Part shown: positions 17,845 to 25,209 of the stretch, piece by piece
How the letters are laid out: each line of letters opens with the position of its first letter
How positions within the stretch are numbered: position 1 is the first letter of the stretch
Assembly: GCF_003231285.1 (NCBI RefSeq)
Contig: NZ_QKNS01000008.1
Coordinates: 62,001-126,000, forward strand
Source of the DNA: Hymenobacter sediminis
GTDB lineage: Bacteria; Bacteroidota; Bacteroidia; Cytophagales; Hymenobacteraceae
Length of the DNA stretch: 64,000 nt
Direction of reading: 5' to 3'
The notes under the pieces: generated by a model
Database searches by the model: none
The model's input: only the letters and a program-made list of their open reading frames with translations
What the model was told of the DNA's origin: nothing
Translations under genes and position numbers: made by a program

Positions 17845-18177
17845 TTATTGAGGTTGCTGCTTTTCCTGGAACCAACGCAGGTAGCCAGGAGCCACAAGCC
17901 GCTGCCACTCCGGGTGCCGCTTCAGGTAGGCGGTTACGAACGGGCACAAAGGAATCAGTTGGCGCTGCCGCCGCTCAACTTCCGCCAGTACCTTTTCCAC
18001 CAGCGCCGTGCCTACCCCCTGCCCTTCCAGCTGCGTCGGCACCTCTGTATGAAACAGGGCCACGGCCTCCTCCCGGTCGCCGTACTCCATAAAGGCAGTG
18101 GTGTGGTTTACAGTCAGCTCGAAGCGGTGGCTGCCGCTGTTATCGATGAGGGGCAAGTCTTGGAGTTCAGGTTTCAT
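17845..18177 (-). CDS. Small GNAT-family acetyltransferase (YjdJ/Acetyltransf_CG type)
   Basis: 110 residues, the reduced GNAT fold of the Acetyltransf_CG family. The acetyl-CoA loop is QLEGQGVGTALV, preceded by a strand with the VALFHTEVP pattern, followed by LIPLCPFVTAYLKRHPEW, which is diagnostic for this group. Such proteins lack the usual substrate-binding N-terminal part, and their acceptor is unknown. The gene is alone between a REP-like element and a 90-bp gap before the lipoprotein gene. Confidence 0.88.
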   Translation of the reverse strand: MKPELQDLPLIDNSGSHRFELTVNHTTAFMEYGDREEAVALFHTEVPTQLEGQGVGTALVEKVLAEVERRQRQLIPLCPFVTAYLKRHPEWQRLVAPGYLRWFQEKQQPQ

Positions 18178-18267
18178 GGAGAATAATGAGAGGCGTGAAA
18201 AGGAGGCTTAGCGGCGTAGAAGTCAAGATACCTGAGCGCGAAAGGCTGTTGGGCGCTTATCACCTTT

Positions 18268-18897
18268 CTAGCAAGGAAAGAAGAACTCCACTTCTTGCAG
18301 CTGACCATTTTTAAATACCAGATTCAATGATGCATCGGTTAGCTCGCCGTTGTGTTCAAACGGCAGGTTTACGATTAGTTCGCCGGATTCCGGAACTGGT
18401 TCTTCGGCTTGCTTGGTGGCTACGGGGTAGAGGCGGCGCACATCTTCCAGCGTCGTGTTCTGGTCGAGGGTCAGTTGTCCTAGCTTCCCCTGGAATTTGC
18501 CCGTCGTGACGCTAAAGCTATGCAGCAGGGCCTGGTTGCCGTTTACTTCGTACATGGTGTTGCCGTAGTACCACCAGTCGCCTGCGGGGGCATCCATGGG
18601 TAGGTCTAGCTGGCCGCCACACTCCACGGCTCCTTTCTCTACTTGGTCGGGGCGGCCCATTTGGCGCTCTAACTCCTCAACCGTGAGCTGCTTGTTCTGC
18701 TGCCCGTTAACAGTAACGAGGCCTTCTTGTATCCGCTCTGGGTTGGAGGAAGCAGTGGCCTCAACGTTGGGTTCCTGGGTAGGTGAAGGGGTAGGCGGGG
18801 CCGGTGCCGTTACCTCGCTTGCTGCAGGGGTGGTTGGGCTGCTCTGGCAAGCGGCCAGACTCAGCAGGAAAGGCGCAATGCGTACGAAAATCTTCAT
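18268..18897 (-). CDS. Lipoprotein of unknown function
   Basis: The ATG at 18897 starts MKIFVRIAPFLLSLAAC, a lipobox with Cys17 as the lipidation site; the longer frame to 18942 would bury the signal and is rejected. The 209-residue protein has a Pro/Thr/Ala-rich linker (20-55) after the anchor, then a globular domain with Cys residues in ECGGQL and at the very C-terminus (FFFPC), which may form a disulfide. The TVEELERQMGRPDQVEKG stretch resembles SmpA/BamE-like motifs only superficially. Function unknown. Confidence 0.7.
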   Translation of the reverse strand: MKIFVRIAPFLLSLAACQSSPTTPAASEVTAPAPPTPSPTQEPNVEATASSNPERIQEGLVTVNGQQNKQLTVEELERQMGRPDQVEKGAVECGGQLDLPMDAPAGDWWYYGNTMYEVNGNQALLHSFSVTTGKFQGKLGQLTLDQNTTLEDVRRLYPVATKQAEEPVPESGELIVNLPFEHNGELTDASLNLVFKNGQLQEVEFFFPC

Positions 18898-18960
18898 ATA
18901 TGGATAAGAGTATGCGCAAGTATACTCGCTACCTACCCACACTCCCTGAGACGAGTGGAT

Positions 18961-18997
18961 AAAAAAAGACCGTCATGCTGAGCATAACGGTCTTTTT
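18961..18997 (-). terminator. Terminator of the F420-reductase-like gene
   Basis: AAAAAAAGACCGT pairs with ACGGTCTTTTT around CATGCTGAGCATA, on the minus strand just after the gene ending at 19036. Confidence 0.8.
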
Positions 18998-19035
18998 AGC
19001 AATTGAGAAGTAAGCTTGGCGTTTCTGGGCGTTGG

Positions 19036-19764
19036 CTACTTCAGCTTGATGCCTTGGGCCTCCATGGCCTGCTCCGCCTTGGCGTGGTTGGCCAGGAACT
19101 CTTGGTGCTGGGCCTCCGTGCGCTCCGTGCCGAGGCGGGCCAGATGCTCGCGCACCTGGTCGGCGGGCAAATCGTTGCAGTAGATGGGCCCGCCGGGCTG
19201 CTGCCGCCACGATTCGTGCATGGTGCCGCCGTCGAGGGCGTCGAAGCCTAGCTCTTCCACCAGGGCCATTACTTTCTGCTTGGCGGCGGCATCATCAGAG
19301 GCCACGGGCAAGGCAATGCGGCCGGGCGTGCCGGCGGGCTTCCCGTTTTTCTCGAGGTGCTCGGCGAAAATGTTGTTGAACACCTTCACTACCGGGCGGC
19401 CCAGGTGCTGCTGCACCCAGCCGCTTTCGGTCAGGTCGCCGGTTTCCAGCTCCGGAATTTGGCCATCGCGCAGCATGGGGTAGTAATTGCTGGTATCGAT
19501 AATGGGCACCTCGGCCGGCACATTGGCAAACAGGTCTTTGGGCAGGTCCGGAATTTTCTCCAGCGGAATGGTCACCACGATGATGTCGCTGCCGCGGCGG
19601 GCTGCTTCCTCGGCCGTCACGGGGGTAGCACCGGTTTTCTGGGCTAGATCCTGCAGGGTTTCGGGGCCACGGGAGTTGGCGATGTACACGTTGTGGCCGA
19701 GGCTGGTAAGCCGCACGGCAAGGGCGCTACCGATATTACCGGCTCCAATGATTCCAATGTTCAT
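19036..19764 (-). CDS. NADP oxidoreductase, F420-dependent-like (COG2085)
   Basis: Rossmann-fold protein of 242 residues beginning directly at strand 1 with GIIGAGNIGSALA (4-16), followed by NSRGPETL, which favours NADP(H), and VTIPLEK and DTSNYY blocks typical of the NADPH-dependent F420 reductase family. Bacteroidota generally do not make coenzyme F420, so despite the name the partner is probably another acceptor. The C-terminal tail (200-242) is a charged helix. Monocistronic, with a terminator behind and a gap in front. Confidence 0.8.
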   Translation of the reverse strand: MNIGIIGAGNIGSALAVRLTSLGHNVYIANSRGPETLQDLAQKTGATPVTAEEAARRGSDIIVVTIPLEKIPDLPKDLFANVPAEVPIIDTSNYYPMLRDGQIPELETGDLTESGWVQQHLGRPVVKVFNNIFAEHLEKNGKPAGTPGRIALPVASDDAAAKQKVMALVEELGFDALDGGTMHESWRQQPGGPIYCNDLPADQVREHLARLGTERTEAQHQEFLANHAKAEQAMEAQGIKLK

Positions 19765-19865
19765 AGTTGAGTTGTTTGGTTCGTACGCCGGTGATGTGCC
19801 GACGCAGGGTGGTAAACAACGGAAGTAGGCGTTTTGCTTTTTTCTTCTTGGGATGGGGCTAGAAC

Positions 19866-19904
19866 AAGCAACGCCGCCGGAGCGGGGCTCGGGCGGCGTT
19901 GCTT
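19866..19904 (-). terminator. Hairpin downstream of the AT-rich gene pair
   Basis: AAGCAACGCCGCC pairs with GGCGGCGTTGCTT across a 13-nt loop. It sits between the end of the AT-rich cassette (19979) and the F420-like gene and is the likely end of the cassette's transcript, though the U-tract is weak. Confidence 0.6.
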
Positions 19905-19978
19905 ATGAGATGAGCTACTTTCAGCTTAAGGCGCATTTCTTGATTGCAAGGATTTTCACAGCCGAGTATACTTTACTT

Positions 19979-20623
19979 CTAACCTTTGATCTGATTTCTA
20001 AATGAATCTCCCACTTCAGCTACTATTGATCTAAAATCAGCTTGCAGCGTAGAGTGACTCGCAGTGGCAATTTGCACCATATTATCAGTTAGCCCTTTGC
20101 TCTGTAGAGCTGGAACATCGAGGCCATTCATATCTATTAGACTCACACCATTAATTGACCATGCTTCTAACCTTTGCATTAGCAAACTCAGCTTACTAAA
20201 ATCAGCACTCTCAATAAGCAGCATATTATCATCAATTGCGGTACGTGCTTGAATAACTTGCTGATTAAATCCAGGCAATTTATCCAGTAACGGATTTTGC
20301 CACAAATCATCTAATTGCTTCCTAGTGTATAACAAATTACCCCATAATGCATTGTATATTGAGAATTGTTTTTCGGAATATCTAGTAAACAACAGCTTAG
20401 TCCTTTCCAATTCAGCTTTTGTTTCTTCTAATTCTCGTTGGTACCTGGACTTTATACCCTCTAAATCTCTTTCATGTTTGTTTTTTACATTACCTAAAAG
20501 CCTATTAGCAAAAAAATCACCAAAAAATTTTGAAAGACCGAGTATTATTACACTAGCCCCACCAATTGATGTAACAAGAGCAGTAAAAATATTCAGATAA
20601 TCCACGTACGTAAAGTTAATCAT
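19979..20623 (-). CDS. Membrane-anchored coiled-coil protein of the AT-rich cassette
   Basis: 214 residues, not assignable to a named family. One N-terminal hydrophobic segment (about 10-35, TALVTSIGGASVIILGLSKF) is followed by a highly charged heptad-like region (about 45-85, Lys/Glu/Arg rich), which should form a coiled coil, and then a helical cytoplasmic domain. The gene is visibly AT-rich (about a third G+C by eye) in a 60% G+C neighbourhood and uses A/T-ending codons unlike its neighbours. Its ATG overlaps the end of the preceding gene by 8 bp, so the two are translationally coupled. Membrane sensor or anchor function is conceivable but unproven. Confidence 0.65.
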   Translation of the reverse strand: MINFTYVDYLNIFTALVTSIGGASVIILGLSKFFGDFFANRLLGNVKNKHERDLEGIKSRYQRELEETKAELERTKLLFTRYSEKQFSIYNALWGNLLYTRKQLDDLWQNPLLDKLPGFNQQVIQARTAIDDNMLLIESADFSKLSLLMQRLEAWSINGVSLIDMNGLDVPALQSKGLTDNMVQIATASHSTLQADFRSIVAEVGDSFRNQIKG

Positions 20624-20978
20624 ACATTCCTATTCTATTTATCTGCATCCATTCTTGCAACGCTTCTGGCTCCACCGTTTTTGGACCCAAATATTTATTT
20701 TTAGTTAGAAAACCCCACAACTCTCCTCTTAAATATATTTTAGGAGGAGTTGAAGTATATCTATTATAAGGACTTAACGACGAATATTGACTCCCATAAG
20801 AACTATATTGATTAAAAATAGAAGTAGCTGAATATTTACTACCATAACTTCCATATTGATTTACAATAGAATCTGCATCATACTTATTAAAAGTTATTTT
20901 ACCTAGAAATTGCCCATCATTACTTAGTAAAAATGACTGCTTTCTACTTATTTTTTCAGATAATTCTGCTGGCTTCAT
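20616..20978 (-). CDS. YGxYGSxYS-repeat protein of the AT-rich cassette
   Basis: 120 residues, no signal peptide. After a LSNDGQFLGKI strand come near-identical short repeats: SIVNQYGSYGSKYS, SIFNQYSSYGSQYS and a degenerate SPYNRYTST, then a PPKIYLRGELWGFLT strand pair. Proteins with this S-I-x-N-x-Y-G-x-Y-G-S-x-Y-S pattern occur in scattered bacteria as unnamed hypotheticals. Composition is AT-rich like its partner. It is the first gene of the pair, with its start 22 bp beyond the end of hutU. Function unknown; the repeats look like short beta-turn units. Confidence 0.6.
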   Translation of the reverse strand: MKPAELSEKISRKQSFLLSNDGQFLGKITFNKYDADSIVNQYGSYGSKYSATSIFNQYSSYGSQYSSLSPYNRYTSTPPKIYLRGELWGFLTKNKYLGPKTVEPEALQEWMQINRIGMYD

Positions 20979-21009
20979 CTTAGATGGTCTTTGTTTAACA
21001 AATATACAA

Positions 21010-22830
21010 CTACTGCCGCCCCGGAATCTTCACGCCACGCTCCTGGGCTACCTGTTGAGCTAGTTCGTAGCCGGCGTCGGCGTGGCGAAAGATACCCATA
21101 CCGGGGTCGGTGGTCAAAACCCGTTTTAGCTGTTCGGCTTTTTCGGGGGTGCCGGTGGCTACTATCACCATGCCGGCGTGGGTGCTGTTGCCGATGCCCA
21201 CGCCGCCGCCGTTGTGCAGGCTCACCCAGTCGGCGCCGGAGGCACAGTTGGCTAGGGCGTTGAGTAGGGGCCAGTCGGCTACGGCGTCGGAGCCATCCTG
21301 CATGCCTTCGGTTTCGCGGTTGGGCGAGGCCACGGAGCCGCAGTCGAGGTGGTCGCGGCCGATGACAATGGGGGCTTTTACTTCGCCGCGGGCTACCAGG
21401 TCGTTGATAATCAGACCAAACTTTGCCCGCTCGCCGTAGCCCAGCCAGCACACGCGGGCGGGCAGGCCAATGAAGGGCACTTTGGCCTGGGCCTTTTCAA
21501 TCCAGCGACGCAGCATGCGGTTTTCGGGGAAGGTTTCGAGCAGGGCGCGGTCGATGCGTAGGATATCCTGGGGGTCGCCGGAGAGGGCCGCCCAGCGGAA
21601 CGGGCCCTTGCCCTCGCAGAACAGCGGCCGGATGTAGGCAGGCACGAAGCCGGGGTAGAGAAACTGCCCGTGCTCGTCGCGCACCCGTAGCCCGCCTTTT
21701 TCGGCCTGCCCGCGCAGGTTGTTGCCGTAGTCGAGGGCCACGGCGCCGGCCGCCTGCAGATCAATAATGGCCTGGCAGTGCTTCACGATGGATTGCAGGG
21801 CCCGGCGCTTGAACTCCTCGGGGTTGTCCTGGCGCAGCTGCAGCACCTCGTCCAGGTCGCCTTCGGGGATGTAGTCCATCAGGTCGTGGGCCGAGGTCTG
21901 GTCAGTTACGATGTCAACCGGGAAGCTTTGCTGAAGCAGCTGGGGTAGCACGGTAGCGGCGTTGCCCGTCAGGCCCACGGAGTAGCCTTTGCGCTCGGCT
22001 TTGTACTGCTGGCATAGCGCCAGAGCGTGGGCCAAGTCGCGGGCCTGCTCGTCTACGTAGCCTTCGCGCACCTTCTGCTTCACGCGGGCATCTACGCTTT
22101 CAATTACCAGGCACACGCCGTCGTTCATGGTCACGGCCAGGGGCTGGGCGCCCGACATGCCCCCGAGCCCGGCCGTGACGGTGATGGTGCCGGCCAGCGT
22201 GCCCGAAAAGTGCCGGTCGGCCACGGCAGCCAGGGTTTCGTAGGTGCCCTGCAGGATGCCTTGGGTGGCAATGTAAATCCAGGAGCCGGCCGTCATCTGC
22301 CCGTACATCATCAGGCCTTGGCGGTCCAGCTCATCGAAATACTCCTGGGTGCTCCAGGCCGGCACCAAGTTGGAGTTGGCGATGAGCACCCGCGGGGCGT
22401 GGGCCCAGGTGCGAATCACGCCCACCGCCTTGCCCGACTGCACCAGCATGGTTTCGTCGGGGGCCAGCGTTTTGAGGGTGCGCACAATGGTCTGGTATTC
22501 CTTCCAGTTGCGGGCGGCCCGGCCGGCGCCCCCGTACACAATCAGCTCATCGTACACCAGGCTTACGGCTGGGTCGAGGTTGTTTTCCAGCATGCGCAGG
22601 GCCGCCTCTGCCTCCCAGGTCTTACAGCGCAGCTCGGGGCCGTGCTGGGCCCGAACTATTTCGGAAGGCTTATATTCGTAGTACATCGGGCGCTGGGAGG
22701 CCGCGCCCCCTACCCCTTGCTGACGAGGCAATGGGCCGCCCGATGGGGAGGGGTTAGAGGAATCGGAGACGGAGGACGCTTCGAGGTTGAGCTCGGGAGC
22801 GGGGGTAGGAGCAGGAGTGGAAGCAGACAT
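21010..22830 (-). CDS. hutU: Urocanate hydratase
   Basis: Second enzyme of histidine degradation: converts urocanate to imidazolone propionate with tightly bound NAD+. Recognised from TWEAEAALRMLENNLDP, YGGAGRAARNW, the QSGKAVG stretch, AGLGGMSGAQ for NAD binding and RVCWLGYGERAKFG near the end with the conserved Cys. At 606 residues it is longer than the usual 550-560 because of a Ser/Pro/Ala-rich extension of about 50 residues before MYYEYKPSE; a start near 22686 would give the normal length. The hutG gene is 6.5 kb away; hutH and hutI are not in the window. Confidence 0.95.
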   Translation of the reverse strand: MSASTPAPTPAPELNLEASSVSDSSNPSPSGGPLPRQQGVGGAASQRPMYYEYKPSEIVRAQHGPELRCKTWEAEAALRMLENNLDPAVSLVYDELIVYGGAGRAARNWKEYQTIVRTLKTLAPDETMLVQSGKAVGVIRTWAHAPRVLIANSNLVPAWSTQEYFDELDRQGLMMYGQMTAGSWIYIATQGILQGTYETLAAVADRHFSGTLAGTITVTAGLGGMSGAQPLAVTMNDGVCLVIESVDARVKQKVREGYVDEQARDLAHALALCQQYKAERKGYSVGLTGNAATVLPQLLQQSFPVDIVTDQTSAHDLMDYIPEGDLDEVLQLRQDNPEEFKRRALQSIVKHCQAIIDLQAAGAVALDYGNNLRGQAEKGGLRVRDEHGQFLYPGFVPAYIRPLFCEGKGPFRWAALSGDPQDILRIDRALLETFPENRMLRRWIEKAQAKVPFIGLPARVCWLGYGERAKFGLIINDLVARGEVKAPIVIGRDHLDCGSVASPNRETEGMQDGSDAVADWPLLNALANCASGADWVSLHNGGGVGIGNSTHAGMVIVATGTPEKAEQLKRVLTTDPGMGIFRHADAGYELAQQVAQERGVKIPGRQ

Positions 22831-23019
22831 ACGGCAGAGCGGTTGGGTAGGCGTTGGGGCTGGAAGGTAGGATTTTCCGGCGCTCCAGGCTACCCCCTAC
22901 CCCCAGCGGGAACCGCAATGTTCACTAAAGCTTAACGCCCTGCAATTCATTGATTCAGGCCCAGGGCCGTACCAGTCAAAAGTTTTTCAAGGGCTTTGCC
23001 TTCATCTTTCCAGTGCACC

Positions 23020-23238
23020 ATGCGTCAATTCACCGATTACTTCCGGGTAACGACTTTGCTGCTTCTGCTGCTGTTAGGAGCTGCCAATCGAAACCGTTTG
23101 ACTTCTTCCCTACCCCTGGCCGCCCGCCCAATGGTGCGCCCTGCTAGCTCCGAAAAGCCATGGCAGCAAGCCTGGCGACGGACGTTGCCACTGCCGGTTC
23201 CGCCATCCCAGCCTATCAGCCAAGCTCAACCATTATAA
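23020..23238 (+). CDS. Small membrane peptide with GAANR motif (paralogue 1)
   Basis: ATG at 23020 gives 72 residues: a short polar start (MRQFTDYFRV), a leucine-rich hydrophobic core ending LLLLLLLGAANRN, then a polar Pro/Ser-rich tail. The LLLL-x-GAANR end and the following Ser pair recur in the peptide at 24821, so this is probably a real gene of an unnamed family. The core could be a signal peptide or a single membrane span. Function unknown. Confidence 0.5.
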   Translation: MRQFTDYFRVTTLLLLLLLGAANRNRLTSSLPLAARPMVRPASSEKPWQQAWRRTLPLPVPPSQPISQAQPL

Positions 23239-23362
23239 AAAAACCAAGATTTTATTAATTAAAATCAGGTTACCTATTTCTCATTGGGAGTATAAAGCTC
23301 TGATTCGCTGCTAATAGGCACGAATTCATCTAAAACACCCAACTCCTTATCCAACCAACACC

Positions 23363-23818
23363 ATGAAAAAGGTCCTTTTTTTAGCTCTGGCTGCGGCCTC
23401 GTTTACATTTGCCTCGTGCGGCGGTAACTCTCAGGAAGGTGCCGGTGGCTCGGGCACCGAAGGCGGAACGGGTACTGAGTCGAGCAGCGGCTCGGGCTCC
23501 GGTTCGATGGATGCTTCTGGCTCCGGCGACGCTGGCATGAGCGGCGACACTAGTTCGATGGGCACTGGCTCGGGCGGCGGCGGCACTACCAGCACCGGCG
23601 ACCAAAGCGCAGGCTCTACTACTAGCGGCACCAGCACCACGGGTGGTGGCTCTACTGCTGGCGGCATGGGCTCTACGGCTGGCGGTTCTACCGCCGGTGG
23701 CTCTACGGCCGGTGGCAGCACCGCTGGCGGTACCACGGCTGGTGGCTCTACCGCTGGTGGTAGCACCGCTGGCACTACTGGCGGCAGCACTGCCGGTGGT
23801 GGCACCACGGGCCGCTAA
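23363..23818 (+). CDS. Gly/Ser/Thr-rich lipoprotein with STAGG repeats
   Basis: 151 residues. The lipobox FTFASCGG marks Cys19 as the lipidated residue after a normal signal (MKKVLFLALAAASF). The whole mature part is low-complexity: Gly/Ser/Thr with scattered acidic residues, then about ten STAGG or TTAGG units to the C-terminus. It is likely a flexible surface or periplasmic lipoprotein. The first 19 residues are identical to those of the next lipoprotein, and both have nearly the same terminator, which points to a local duplication. Confidence 0.75.
   Translation: MKKVLFLALAAASFTFASCGGNSQEGAGGSGTEGGTGTESSSGSGSGSMDASGSGDAGMSGDTSSMGTGSGGGGTTSTGDQSAGSTTSGTSTTGGGSTAGGMGSTAGGSTAGGSTAGGSTAGGTTAGGSTAGGSTAGTTGGSTAGGGTTGR
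23640..23810 (+). repeat. Tandem 15-bp codon repeat encoding STAGG
   Basis: Short imperfect direct repeats such as GGCTCTACCGCCGGTGGC, about 15-18 bp per unit, vary at third positions. Within the lipoprotein gene; prone to length change by slippage. Confidence 0.7.
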
Positions 23819-24159
23819 GTCAGCCCAACCAGATATAAGGAAAGCCTCTCACAATGTGAGGGGCTTTTTTTATGCCCTCCCAGGGGCTACCTGCCCCAGA
23901 CTCGGTGGGCAGCAAAGAAAGAACGGTCATTCCGGGCGGGTCGATGAATGACGGGCTTATGGGTAAGGTAATGCTACCTGCCCACATCTTATATCCTAAA
24001 GTATCGGTGGCGGGACTAAGCTCAACAGTAATAAAAAAGCAAGAAAACTTTTACCTCTCTCGGGTTACCTACCCCTGCTCCAGGTATCAAGGTCCGAATT
24101 TGCTGCCGGAAGGCGGCGAAATTGCTTCTGACTTCATCTACCTGTTACGTAACACCATC
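23819..24159. other. Intergenic region between the two lipoprotein genes
   Basis: Contains the first lipoprotein's terminator (23841-23871) and a reduced REP-like palindrome (GTCATT...AATGAC, 23926-23952). The forward open frame that continues into the second lipoprotein from 23872 has no signal-like start and is not taken as coding. Confidence 0.5.
23841..23871 (+). terminator. Terminator of lipoprotein 1
   Basis: AAAGCCTCTCAC and GTGAGGGGCTTTTTTT around AAT; nearly the same stem as the terminator at 24496. Confidence 0.85.
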
Positions 24160-24462
24160 ATGAAAAAAGTTCTGTTCCTCGCTCTGGCTGCTGCTTCGTT
24201 CACTTTTGCTTCGTGCGGCGGCGACGCTACCACGACCAACGAAGGCGGCACCGGTGCCGATGACGCTTCTGCCACCGAGTCTCCCGCTACTGAAGGCGCT
24301 ACCACCGACACGACCATGACCGACGCTGGCGCTACCACGGCTGAAGGCACTACCACTACTACCGAAGGTGCTACCACCGCTGGCACCACTGAAGGCGCTA
24401 CGACTGCCGGCACCACCGCTGGTGGTACTACGGCTGGCACCACGGGCACCACGGCTCAGTAG
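24160..24462 (+). CDS. Thr/Ala-rich lipoprotein (paralogue of the preceding one)
   Basis: The ATG at 24160 starts the same signal peptide and lipobox as the previous gene (MKKVLFLALAAASF, then FASCGGD; Cys19). The mature 81 residues are acidic at first (TTNEGGTGADDASATE) and then TTAGTTEGA-type repeats. 100 residues in all. The long frame from 23872 would add 96 residues before the signal and is rejected. Probably a surface-exposed flexible lipoprotein; no enzymatic domain. Confidence 0.72.
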   Translation: MKKVLFLALAAASFTFASCGGDATTTNEGGTGADDASATESPATEGATTDTTMTDAGATTAEGTTTTTEGATTAGTTEGATTAGTTAGGTTAGTTGTTAQ

Positions 24463-24820
24463 TCAGTTGCTACAGCCTTAAGTTGCTGTTTTAAGAAGCC
24501 TCTCACTGTTGTGAGAGGCTTTTTTACGCCTGCCAAAGGGGCATCCCTACCCCGCCGCCGCGGCGCAAGCCCGGTACCTCCGAATTCGCTAAGTCCAGTT
24601 TTACCTCTCCCCGCCCCTTTGGGCTGCAGGGCCGAAGACGCAACTGGCCTTTGGTTATAAAATCCGCAAACTGTCACCAAGTTAATTTGCTGTTCGACAG
24701 GGTATAAAGCAGGTTTCGACTAATAATTCTTCGGTATTGCTATACCTAAATTTAGTTTTACCGTATGTACCGGCGCTGGCCTACCAAGGCAGGTATTTCA
24801 CGCTTTTGTTTCCCCTGATT
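24463..24820. other. Intergenic region before the second small peptide
   Basis: Starts with the terminator of lipoprotein 2 (24496-24525). Further on it is AT-rich and contains GGTATTG-CTATACC at about 24733-24746, likely part of a promoter region for the peptide at 24821. No gene supported. Confidence 0.45.
24496..24525 (+). terminator. Terminator of lipoprotein 2
   Basis: AAGCCTCTCAC-TGTT-GTGAGAGGCTT followed by a T tract, a perfect 11-bp stem. Confidence 0.88.
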
Positions 24821-24970
24821 ATGCAGCGCTTTTCTACTCTTCTTCGCTTCTTTGTCCTGTTTTTGCTGCTTTTGATAGGCGCCGCCAACCGCTCCGGCAT
24901 GGCGTCGTCTATTTCTTTTTCCGAGGAAATTTCGGCCTTCTTCCGCAGCGTACAGCCGTCTAATACCTAA
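24821..24970 (+). CDS. Small membrane peptide with GAANR motif (paralogue 2)
   Basis: 49 residues from ATG 24821: MQRFSTLLRFF, a hydrophobic core ending LFLLLLIGAANRSG, then an acidic/Ser tail (FSEEISAFFRS). It shares the motif L-L-L-L-x-G-A-A-N-R and a following SS pair with the peptide at 23020, although the DNA differs, so the similarity is at the protein level. It is placed just after lipoprotein 2, as the first peptide is placed just before lipoprotein 1. Function unknown. Confidence 0.5.
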   Translation: MQRFSTLLRFFVLFLLLLIGAANRSGMASSISFSEEISAFFRSVQPSNT

Positions 24971-25146
24971 GCCGGCTGGCCCCCGCCAAGTGCGGGTCCT
25001 TTCCGCCACCATCTGCGCTTTATGCTGAGCGCAGATGGTGGCGGTTTGTGTGTATAGAGCTAGCCCGCCCGCTGGCCGTGCCTGCCCTGCATAAGGCAGC
25101 CCGTGCAAATTCTGGCTGAAATCCTCGCCGTATCTGCCGACTTCTC

Positions 25147-25154
25147 TACCTTTG
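25147..25154 (+). promoter_or_regulatory. Candidate -7 element upstream of pgi
   Basis: TACCTTTG matches TAnnTTTG, 56 bp before the GTG at 25210. No good -33 element recognised. Confidence 0.35.
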
Positions 25155-25209
25155 CCCGCTCCCCGTGTGGCCACTCGCAGGCCGCGGCTAGCCCTTTCCT
25201 CGACACTCT

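Noticed and set aside
22027..22935. 302-codon forward ORF opposite hutU
   Set aside because: Typical GC-rich antisense frame; hutU is certain on the minus strand.
23640..23810. CRISPR-like tandem repeat
   Set aside because: The 15-18 bp units are in-frame codon repeats encoding STAGG, with no spacers and third-base variation.
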